Shown here: positions 60,201 through 64,000 of the stretch, one piece after another
Layout of the letters: each line of letters begins with the position of its first letter
How positions within the stretch are numbered: the stretch's first letter is position 1
Assembly (NCBI GenBank): GCA_024803745.1
Contig: JANJXV010000024.1
Location: 18,981,927-19,045,926 of the forward strand
From: Megascapheus bottae
Lineage: Eukaryota; Chordata; Mammalia; Rodentia; Geomyidae
DNA length: 64,000 nucleotides
Direction of reading: 5' to 3'
The notes under the pieces: model-generated
Databases searched by the model: none
Seen by the model: only the letters and a program-made list of their open reading frames with translations
Told to the model about the DNA's origin: nothing
Position numbers and translations under genes: made by a program

Positions 60201-61213
60201 GGGTCATGGTTCAAAATCAGCTCAGGCAAGAAAGTTAGTGAGATCCCCATTTCAACAAATAATCCAGGCAGGGGTGCATCCTATCTATCATACAATACTT
60301 AGGAGGGTTGTGGTCAGATCTGGTGTGAGTAAAAACACAATACATAATCTCAACATTGCTAAAGCAAAAAAGGGCTAGAGCTGTGATTCAACTGATAGAG
60401 TACTTCCCTTGCAATATAAGGACCAAACCCCAATACCACAACAAATGGAAATTAAAACCATTATTTTGTTTATGCATATATATATACACACACATATATA
60501 TACCTATATGCATATATGCATATCCACACATAATACATTTTTTTCTTTATTTTTTATCTGGTCCAGGGCTTAAACTCCAGGCCTGGACATTGTCCTTTAG
60601 CTTTTAGGTTAACACACTACCACTTGAACCACAACTCTATGTCTGACATTTTTTGGTGTTTAATGGGAGATAAGAGTCTCACGGACTTTGCTGCATGAGC
60701 TGACTTCAAATCAGGATCCTCAGATTTCAGCCTCCTGAGTGACTACGAGTGCAGGCATGAGTCACCAGAGCCTGGCCTCTTTCCACTTCTAAAATTACCT
60801 CAATGGTAGACAGAAAGAGAAGAGAGAACAAGGGAGAGTGGGGTAGGGGAGAGGATTGTTGTCATCATCACAAATAATACTCAGCATACTAGCACAGGCA
60901 CACAGGCAGGCATCCTTAGATGGCCTGAGCTTTCACATCTCCTCTAGCATCTCTGTTCTGAGATGTCTTGGGGGTGGAGACCAACTTCCCCACACCCTGC
61001 TACTCACAGGCTCACATTCATCCCGGAGCTCTGCCCAGGGTGCTGGCTCAGGAGAAAGGATGGATGAGAAACAAAAGGGAAAGAAGAATGGAACAATCCA
61101 CTTCTGATAATACCAATGGGTGTGTCGTTCGAGAGTGAACTGTTTTCCTTTCTGGGAAATGTTTTGGCAGGTGGAGTGATCATCCTGAATATCCATTTCA
61201 TGATGAATACTGA
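35457..61213 (+). CDS. AKR1D1: AKR1D1, steroid 5-beta-reductase (whole gene span, 9 coding exons)
   Basis: The enzyme is a cytosolic NADPH-dependent aldo-keto reductase that reduces the 4,5 double bond of 3-oxo-4-ene steroids to 5-beta products, in bile-acid synthesis and hepatic steroid clearance. Exons are 35457-35549, 36925-37092, 41588-41704, 49828-49905, 53863-53985, 54855-54964, 57312-57477, 58956-59038 and 61171-61213. They total 981 nt, giving 326 residues, the family length. Visible landmarks are D53, Y58, K87 and E120; Glu at 120 instead of His distinguishes 5-beta-reductases from AKR1C enzymes. S169, N170 and Q193 match cofactor-binding positions. Residues mutated in human deficiency (L106, P133, P198, G223, R261, R266) are wild type. 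There is no frameshift or internal stop. Introns 1-5 and 7 are phase 0; introns 6 and 8 are phase 2. AKR1C paralogues are excluded by E120 and overall identity. Confidence 0.97.
35550..36924 (+). other. AKR1D1: AKR1D1 intron 1
   Basis: 1,375-bp GT-AG intron. The first 200 bp (35554-35755) are CT-rich with many CTCATTTTCT-like units. A decayed antisense SINE may occupy about 36420-36680. The rest shows nothing I recognise. Confidence 0.9.
36925..37092 (+). CDS. AKR1D1: AKR1D1 coding exon 2 (residues 32-87)
   Basis: The 168-nt exon has the standard length for AKR1C/1D exon 2. It carries the [14 protein letters not shown] signature with catalytic D53 and Y58, and ends with the DIFYCGK strand containing catalytic K87. 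The acceptor is ctacag|agc and the donor aag|gtgaga; both junctions are phase 0. Confidence 0.97.
37357..37607 (+). repeat. B1-dID SINE (intron 2)
   Basis: ggtggggcgtggtggctcac to gttcaagccacatgactg. Confidence 0.87.
37754..37948 (+). repeat. IDL-Geo SINE (intron 2)
   Basis: Left half with gggttcaattccttgttacc, then right half ending in a poly(A) run. Confidence 0.87.
38660..38893 (-). repeat. B1-dID SINE, antisense (intron 2)
   Basis: ctgaggcttgaattctgggc through gatcctcagatctcagcctc. Confidence 0.8.
39830..40003 (+). repeat. IDL-Geo SINE (intron 2)
   Basis: tttggcctagtggtagagtg, gtttgattctttggtactac and a shortened right half. Confidence 0.87.
40014..40275 (+). repeat. B1-dID SINE with (CA)n tail (intron 2)
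   Basis: Dimer directly following the IDL-Geo above; the tail became (CA)n at 40244-40275. Confidence 0.88.
41314..41506 (-). repeat. IDL-Geo SINE, antisense, 81 bp before AKR1D1 exon 3
   Basis: Complement of the dimer, flanked by a perfect 15-bp duplication tacaaattcattttt at 41299-41313 and 41507-41521. Confidence 0.92.
41588..41704 (+). CDS. AKR1D1: AKR1D1 coding exon 3 (residues 88-126)
   Basis: The 117-nt exon encodes [19 protein letters not shown] and then [14 protein letters not shown] residues ending at FK. It contains E120, the residue that replaces the AKR1C catalytic histidine and permits 5-beta reduction. L106 is present. The acceptor is ttccag|cta and the donor aag|gtaagc, both phase 0. 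An antisense SINE sits 81 bp upstream of the acceptor. Confidence 0.97.
42090..42366 (+). repeat. B1-dID SINE with internally duplicated 3' segment (intron 3)
   Basis: After the usual body, the ccttgagctgaaaagctcag block recurs as ctttgagatgaagagcttaa before the tail. Confidence 0.85.
43411..43714 (+). repeat. B1-dID SINE with (GAAA)n tail (intron 3)
   Basis: Full dimer, then a (GAAA)n of about 19 units at 43638-43714. Confidence 0.9.
43978..44215 (-). repeat. B1-dID SINE, antisense, with (ATTG)n (intron 3)
   Basis: (ATTG)n at 43978-44001, then the complement of the dimer ending tataggcatgagccaccacg. Confidence 0.85.
44578..44771 (+). repeat. IDL-Geo SINE (intron 3)
   Basis: Full dimer with poly(A); tttaggaatc lies on both sides. 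Confidence 0.9.
45555..45735 (-). mobile_element. Older L1 3' UTR fragment, antisense, in intron 3
   Basis: The complement of this stretch carries the atgttggaagtaaactctac and gggaaaaaa motifs of the older L1 3' UTR. Confidence 0.6.
46060..46695 (+). mobile_element. Older L1 3' end in intron 3
   Basis: Contains a tttctctcatttgtaataat ORF2-end segment, then ctgtaccctttgtcttctat and actgttcaaaaagaaatgta, the most complete example of this 3' UTR in the window. Confidence 0.75.
46945..47020 (+). mobile_element. L1 3'-terminal scrap
   Basis: atgcaccttctatctgtgaa and tgtaacccttctattaatta match the end of the younger L1 3' UTR, followed by an A/G-rich tail. Confidence 0.7.
47170..48330 (-). mobile_element. 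5'-truncated L1, antisense, in AKR1D1 intron 3
   Basis: The minus strand carries ORF2 C-terminal pieces ([19 protein letters not shown] and [19 protein letters not shown]) in two shifted frames, and a 3' UTR ending in the T-run near 47180. It is collinear with the antisense L1 at 28 kb. Confidence 0.88.
48690..49000. repeat. Ancient mammalian interspersed repeat in intron 3
   Basis: The segment around gtcaagctgctgtaacaaaa and aacaacagaaacaggttttc has the look of a widespread old mammalian repeat. Family not assigned. Confidence 0.35.
49141..49340 (-). repeat. Decayed SINE, antisense (intron 3)
   Basis: tctggaattacaagtgtgta and related blocks suggest an old B1-like complement. Confidence 0.4.
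49792..49817. repeat. (TG)13 microsatellite at the exon 4 acceptor
   Basis: Thirteen TG units end 10 bp before exon 4, leaving attttaacag as the only sequence between repeat and exon. Confidence 0.97.
49828..49905 (+). CDS. AKR1D1: AKR1D1 coding exon 4 (residues 127-152)
   Basis: The 78-nt exon starts with [19 protein letters not shown] and ends at TWE; P133 is present. The acceptor is unusual: only gattttaacag separates the exon from a (TG)13 microsatellite. The donor gag|gtaagt is strong. Both junctions are phase 0, so skipping would remove 26 residues in frame. Confidence 0.97.
49950..50236 (+). repeat. Tripartite SINE (B1-like, B1-like, ID-like) in intron 4
   Basis: Two 7SL-like units (gtggctcatgcctataatcc and atatctgtaatcctaagaat) and a tRNA-like end (gagctatggctcaagtattc). 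A relative lies at 60146-60445. Confidence 0.65.
50429..50580 (+). repeat. IDL-Geo SINE with internal deletion (intron 4)
   Basis: Left half loses most of its tRNA-like body; the right half is intact. Confidence 0.85.
51025..51247 (+). repeat. Partial B1-dID SINE with (CA)n tail (intron 4)
   Basis: 5'-truncated dimer, then a (CA)n of about 28 units at 51192-51247. Confidence 0.85.
51560..53120 (+). mobile_element. Ancient L1 ORF2-like remnant in AKR1D1 intron 4
   Basis: A-rich sequence with decayed similarity to the early part of L1 ORF2 (for example around 52740-53060), interrupted by SINE pieces at 52243-52640. No open frame survives. The ends are approximate. Confidence 0.5.
52243..52640 (+). 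repeat. SINE fragments inside ancient L1 (intron 4)
   Basis: B1 left part at 52243-52310, ID-like piece at 52420-52500 and Geo/ID right part at 52540-52640. Confidence 0.65.
53295..53700 (-). repeat. Older antisense SINE split by an IDL-Geo (53411-53569)
   Basis: ID-like complement at 53305-53375, a deleted IDL-Geo complement at 53411-53569, then what looks like the remainder of the older SINE. Confidence 0.6.
53863..53985 (+). CDS. AKR1D1: AKR1D1 coding exon 5 (residues 153-193)
   Basis: The 123-nt exon encodes the [20 protein letters not shown] segment with cofactor-contacting S169 and N170, and ends in VSNQ with Q193. The acceptor is ccctacag|gcc and the donor cag|gtatgg, both phase 0. 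It matches the AKR family signature around 'VSNF'. Confidence 0.97.
54153..54355 (+). repeat. IDL-Geo SINE (intron 5)
   Basis: Full dimer after a G-run; (AAT)n-type sequence on both sides suggests the target. Confidence 0.87.
54371..54605 (+). repeat. B1-dID SINE (intron 5)
   Basis: gccaggtgctggtggcttat to gttcaagccccacaactggc. Confidence 0.87.
54855..54964 (+). CDS. AKR1D1: AKR1D1 coding exon 6 (residues 194-229 plus 2 nt)
   Basis: The 110-nt exon encodes [15 protein letters not shown] and [12 protein letters not shown], with conserved P198 and G223. The final two bases, tg, are completed to Trp230 by exon 7 (phase 2). C225 and S229 differ from the S and I that I recall at these positions in human, next to the cofactor loop. 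The donor is tg|gtaagt. Confidence 0.96.
55040..55345 (+). mobile_element. L1 ORF2 C-terminal fragment in intron 6
   Basis: The translation shows [20 protein letters not shown] and [13 protein letters not shown], the ORF2p C-terminus. The copy continues at 55600-55950 with the matching 3' UTR, so a SINE insertion split it. Confidence 0.85.
55349..55595 (-). repeat. B1-dID SINE, antisense (intron 6)
   Basis: Complement of the dimer after a T-run; splits the L1 whose parts are at 55040-55345 and 55600-55950. Confidence 0.88.
55600..55950 (+). mobile_element. 3' UTR continuation of the split L1 in intron 6
   Basis: Contains cagcaatgatattcactgca, gttgaaaatgaactatacaa and the tatgtaactataacccctc end typical of the older L1 3' UTR. 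Confidence 0.75.
55951..56138 (+). repeat. Partial B1-dID SINE (intron 6), with duplicated 3' segment
   Basis: Starts inside the linker (tcttatctccaattaacc) and carries two gccttgagct blocks. It forms the inner part of the second inverted-repeat arm. Confidence 0.85.
56268..56478 (-). repeat. B1-dID SINE, antisense (intron 6)
   Basis: ctagggcttgaacttcaagt through tgctaggattacaggtgtga. Confidence 0.82.
56890..57133 (-). repeat. B1-dID SINE, antisense, duplicated-segment type (intron 6)
   Basis: Two copies of the ctgtccctgag and cagctcaaggctac block, then gtagctaggattacagatgt. Confidence 0.82.
57312..57477 (+). CDS. AKR1D1: AKR1D1 coding exon 7 (residues 230-285)
   Basis: The 166-nt exon completes Trp230 and encodes the PPLLKD and [21 protein letters not shown] blocks (R261 and R266 present), followed by [13 protein letters not shown], which belongs to the NADPH 2'-phosphate-binding region. 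The acceptor is ctctaag|g and the donor cag|gtaaga. Confidence 0.97.
57690..57905 (+). repeat. Decayed SINE with GATA-type tail (intron 7)
   Basis: tactcaggaggctgcaacct and agctcaagtggtagagcacc, then (GATA)n-like 57868-57905. Confidence 0.7.
58425..58664 (-). repeat. B1-dID SINE, antisense (intron 7)
   Basis: Complement of the full dimer ending agttaggattacaggcatga. Confidence 0.87.
58956..59038 (+). CDS. AKR1D1: AKR1D1 coding exon 8 (residues 286-312 plus 2 nt)
   Basis: The 83-nt exon encodes [20 protein letters not shown] and RFVEML, the last helix and start of the C-terminal loop. It ends in phase 2 within the Met313 codon. The acceptor is ttctag|atc and the donor at|gtaagt. Confidence 0.97.
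59359..59577 (+). repeat. B1-dID SINE (intron 8)
   Basis: gccaggaactggtggctcat to gttcaaaccccacaacc. Confidence 0.85.
59830..60113 (-). repeat. B1-dID SINE, antisense, duplicated-segment type, with target-site duplication (intron 8)
   Basis: Two ctgtccctgagctcttcag-like blocks; tataggactt flanks on both sides (59823 and 60116 areas). Confidence 0.87.
60146..60445 (+). repeat. Tripartite SINE (intron 8)
   Basis: B1-like, second B1-like and ID-like (gagctgtgattcaactgata) units, as at 49950-50236. Confidence 0.65.
60470..60530. repeat. TA/CA-rich microsatellite (intron 8)
   Basis: catatatatatacacacaca and related imperfect units. Confidence 0.85.
60545..60780 (-). repeat. B1-dID SINE, antisense (intron 8)
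   Basis: Complement of the dimer: gggcttaaactccaggcctg to ggcatgagtcaccagagcc. Confidence 0.82.
61171..61213 (+). CDS. AKR1D1: AKR1D1 coding exon 9 (residues 313-326 and stop)
   Basis: The exon completes Met313 and encodes [13 protein letters not shown] followed by tga. This C-terminal tail closes over the steroid-binding site. Position 315 is Ser here; I recall Arg in human. The acceptor ttggcag|g has a modest pyrimidine tract. The 3' UTR follows directly. Confidence 0.96.
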
Positions 61214-61355
61214 TTCCAGCGAGTTCCTGGAGAGTTTCCTGTCTCCAAGGTGGACCGTGGGGTTGGTTGGTTCTCCAGAAGTAAAAAAGAAACTGGATTT
61301 ATTTTCCTCAGATGAAGTGATTGAAGTATCCCCATGATCTTGATTTAACATATTA

Positions 61356-61361
61356 AATAAA
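61356..61361 (+). promoter_or_regulatory. AKR1D1: Candidate AKR1D1 poly(A) signal (proximal)
   Basis: A canonical AATAAA occurs 143 nt after the stop codon. A second AATAAA lies at 61542-61547. Either could end the mRNA before the retroviral LTR at 61753. Which one is used cannot be seen. Confidence 0.45.
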
Positions 61362-61541
61362 AGAAAGAAATCATTTGATTCAAATACAACAATTACTTAT
61401 AAATAATTCTTTGGTGACTTTCTAATACTTTTCAGACCAGTATCTTCTAGGTTTTGGGAAAAAATATCAAACTGTATAAAATACTTCCAAGGCAACATAG
61501 ACAATACACTTATGCATCTTGGCTGACAGGATCTTGGTGGG

Positions 61542-61547
61542 AATAAA
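61542..61547 (+). promoter_or_regulatory. AKR1D1: Candidate AKR1D1 poly(A) signal (distal)
   Basis: A canonical AATAAA 329 nt after the stop codon. It is the last AATAAA I noticed before the antisense LTR insertion. Confidence 0.35.
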
Positions 61548-61752
61548 TCTAATGGTTTGGACCATTAGAGGCTATGCAGGCACAGCCAAGTTAAGATCCA
61601 AATAGGCATTATCAACAAGAAAGTGATTTGTTGTACCTCAGGAGAGACTGAAGTATAGAAAAGTGTTACGATAGAATGAATTAAACACAGCATAGAGAGA
61701 GCAAAGCTTAATGTCCAATATCTACAGGGAACTTACGAAATTGATCCCCCCC

Positions 61753-62060
61753 TGTCGGGGTCCTTCGTCCCCAGTCCCTCTTGAGGAGGGATGGGGAAAA
61801 ACACACCCCAACCAGTCCAAGCCGCGAGAGGAGAGGGCCCACTGTCCTCCCGCACTCAGCCTTGCTTCTCCGGAGCACGAACAGAGACGCCACGCAGCTT
61901 CATCAAGGCAGGAATCTCTCTCCCTCTAAAACTCCCTCCTTATATTGGGTGCGGGAGCCTATCAGCACAACAGGTGGGTAGGATAAAGAGGTTCACTTGT
62001 TTACCCCTACTACAGATCTCAGCAGAAAGTTATTAGAATGGCGTTACTCGGCCCCCAACA
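61753..62060 (-). mobile_element. 3' LTR of an antisense class II (ERVK-like) endogenous retroviral element
   Basis: A 308-bp segment with TG...CA ends and short inverted termini (tgtcgggg / cccccaaca on the + strand). Its first 121 bp recur at 63880-64000 with four differences. On the minus strand it reads from TGTTGGGGG to CCCCGACA and contains a TATA-like aatataagg near 61939-61947. The minus-strand purine tract lies directly beyond it at 62061-62075. Transcription from this LTR would run antisense into the 3' end of AKR1D1. Confidence 0.85.
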
Positions 62061-62075
62061 TCTCCCCCGTTTTTA
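62061..62075 (-). other. Polypurine tract of the antisense retroelement
   Basis: The minus strand reads TAAAAACGGGGGAGA directly before the TG of the 3' LTR, the expected position for plus-strand priming in a retrovirus-like element. Confidence 0.75.
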
Positions 62076-63858
62076 TCTTAAAAAAGACAAAACTTAGAAT
62101 ATGTGGGGCTACCACCATATTAGATCGACTGTGCCTGTCTTAGGTGTCTCCAAGCTCATTAGTCTTCTTACTCGTCATGAGATCACCAAGTCCTTTTTAC
62201 TTGGCTAGGTTGATAGGTACTTGCTCCTGTCTTAAGTTGATAGGCTAATAACTGGGACTTTCCCGTCTTTGACTACCAGCCATCTAAGCAAATCAGACCT
62301 GAGGGGATGCATCTATTTCCATGGGAGCAAATGCCCGTCTCATTAGCGCTTTCTGCGTTGACTTTGTAGGCAGGCAATAGACATATTACAGTTATGGTGC
62401 ATAAAAACAAATCCAAACTGATCAATCCCAAAATAGTGTCAAGATATCACCCAAGGTTAGAATATTTAACAATTGTGCACATAATTCCAGTAATGGCTTC
62501 TGAGATCTACAATACAGTATTCAAATCATTTTCTGTAGAAACTGCAGTGGCAAGGGCAATACTCGCAGCAGTAAGGGCAGGAAAACACCAAAGTCTCTTT
62601 TACTGATGAGCGGAAAAGCATTCTCCTCCTCCTGTACAGGCACTAGTATATACCGAGTGGCTCTGACTACAACAGAGAAAATAGGGAAACATTCCAACAT
62701 TAACTAAGAAAACAACATTCACACAGGCCATAGGGAATAGCAGGGCAATGGAAAAATTAGAGGAGTCTTCCAGTCCCCCCCTTTTTGTTTTAAACTACTA
62801 TCCAAAAATGACTCTGGTCCCTTCATTTTAAGGGGGTTATGGGCGAAGATCCATTTTCTGTAACTTCTTCAAGCTGACTCAGGGGCGTCGTCTCTATTTT
62901 GTCAGGGACTTTAAAAAGCTTTATCTTGTTTTCAACTATTCTGAACCCAAACACAGGCTTTCTAAATCACTACCACTTAATTCTTTCTCAAGTCTGCGCT
63001 TTTCACCTGTTCTTAAACTGTTTACTCCCATAGTTAGATTTAGATTTACCATTCACACACACATTCGCGGTCGTTCCAGTCTGAACCCACTTGGTTCTAT
63101 TCTAAAATGTCTTGAAAAAATACAATTTAGTTGCACCCCGCGAACTTACAGATGTCTAACTGTGATCGGGGTTCCCAATTCCCTCCTTAAGCTGCGCTCG
63201 GACCCTCACGGGGTCGCCTTACCTTCTGAATAGGCCTCACCCTCCCCGAGGTAACCATTAGCCTCGCCCTGGCCAGAGACTCCCGCGAGGTTCCTCCCTT
63301 CCTGGGACATTACCTCGCCCTCCGCGAGGTTCCTCCCGAAATGACCCACGCTTCGGAGGTGATCTAGGAATGATTAAAATCTCTTTCACACACACATTCA
63401 CACACATTCGCTGGTTTTTCAGTCTTTGAGGAGTTTTCTTTCTCTTTCTCCCTGTGTCTTTCTCTTTTTTCTCTTTCCCTGTGAGCAATTTCAGCCTGCA
63501 TTTTCCCTGGCCTTTCAGTCCCTTTTTCTCTTTGCATTATCTTCATTTCAGGTTTCTCTGGCCTTTCAGTCTGAGTTTTTCTTCTCTGACTTTCGCAGAT
63601 AGTTGCTTCCCTTTCTCCTGTTTATCACCTTTTTTCTTTTTCTCTTTCTCCCTCTCTTTCTCTTTGTCTTCCTGTCTTTTTTTTTTTCCTGTGAGCAACT
63701 TCAGGCTGCATTTTCCCTTCAGGTTTCCCTGGTTGTTCAGTCTTTTTGTGCCTTTCAGTCTTTCCTCCATGTATCTCTCTCACTTGGCTCAACTCACAGT
63801 CGTGCCTCTTTTGTGCCCCATTTCGTGCCCCACGTTGGCTCTTTCATGCCTCTTTCGT
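62076..63858 (-). mobile_element. Non-coding interior of the retroelement
   Basis: About 1.8 kb between the LTRs with no gag, pol or env-like reading frame longer than about 140 codons, so the element looks non-autonomous, comparable in layout to mouse ETn-type elements. It includes a GC-rich block at 63190-63360 with repeated GCGAGGTTCCTCCC-like units and a CT-rich block at 63420-63780 with an imperfect direct repeat (63481-63535 and 63690-63745). Confidence 0.7.
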
Positions 63859-63876
63859 GCCCCACGTTAGGCGCCA
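63859..63876 (-). other. Primer-binding site, tRNA-Lys1,2 type
   Basis: The + strand gccccacgttaggcgcca is the reverse complement of the Lys1,2 primer-binding site used by many class II retroviruses, with one mismatch. It lies 3 bp from the LTR edge at 63880. This fixes the element's orientation as minus. Confidence 0.85.
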
Positions 63877-63879
63877 ATA

Positions 63880-64000
63880 TGTCGGGGTCCTTTGTCCCCA
63901 GTCCCTCTTGAGGAGGGATGGGGAAAAGCACACCCCAACCAGTCCAAGCCTCGAGAGGAGAGGGCCCACTGTCCTCCCGCACTCAGCCTTGCTTCTCTGG
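63880..64000 (-). mobile_element. 5' LTR of the retroelement (cut by the window end)
   Basis: 121 bp matching 61753-61873 with four substitutions, three of them at CpG-like sites. The remainder lies outside the window. About 3 percent divergence suggests a fairly recent insertion. Confidence 0.85.

Larger units (their letters stand above)
59039..61170 (+). other. AKR1D1: AKR1D1 intron 8
   Basis: 2.1-kb intron with four SINEs and a TA/CA repeat. 60785-61170 is unassigned. Confidence 0.9.

Noticed and set aside
63454..63870. 138-codon frame rich in Phe/Ser at the window end
   Set aside because: Lies in the CT-rich leader of the retroelement, on the strand opposite to the element, with no domain.

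Overview
This is a stretch of mammalian nuclear genome: AT-rich, intron-containing and packed with retrotransposons. The only intact protein-coding gene I can support is AKR1D1 (aldo-keto reductase 1D1, steroid 5-beta-reductase). All nine coding exons lie on the + strand from the ATG at 35457 to the stop at 61211-61213. Joined, they give 981 nt (326 residues plus stop), the usual family length. The SINEs suggest a rodent. One abundant family has a tRNA-Ala/ID-like left half and an unrelated right half, which matches what is described as IDL-Geo in Geomyoidea (kangaroo rats, pocket mice, pocket gophers). The other main family joins a 7SL/B1-like half to an ID-like half (B1-dID). The taxon is an inference from these families.

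Layout. 1-35,456 is intergenic and holds no intact gene. It contains many SINEs, a decayed L1 at about 6.5-10.4 kb, and two younger 5'-truncated L1 copies with clear target-site duplications (17,033-18,609 and 24,400-25,835). It also contains an antisense L1 (27.8-29.0 kb), a 243-bp L1 stub (33.4 kb), an RPS6 processed pseudogene on the minus strand (21.8-22.3 kb), two LTR-like segments (30.2-30.4 and 31.3-31.96 kb) and several microsatellites. A nearly uninterrupted 370-bp CT tract ends 400 bp before the AKR1D1 ATG. A TATA-like box lies at 35,376-35,384.

35,457-61,213 is AKR1D1. Every intron is GT-AG, and the introns carry most of the remaining SINE and L1 load. The catalytic residues D53, Y58, K87 and the 5-beta-reductase-specific E120 are all present, as are the residues known to be hit in human 5-beta-reductase deficiency (L106, P133, P198, G223, R261, R266). 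The gene is therefore probably functional in bile-acid synthesis and steroid clearance.

61,753-64,000 is an antisense class II (ERVK-like) endogenous retroviral element with a near-perfect Lys1,2 primer-binding site and almost identical LTR ends. It carries only about 1.8 kb of non-coding interior and begins 540 bp past the AKR1D1 stop codon. The window cuts it off inside its 5' LTR.

I did not find a new multi-gene system. The most useful leads are a (TG)13 repeat that replaces most of the polypyrimidine tract at the exon 4 acceptor, an inverted duplication in intron 6, and the compact non-autonomous retroelement with a duplicated half primer-binding site next to AKR1D1.
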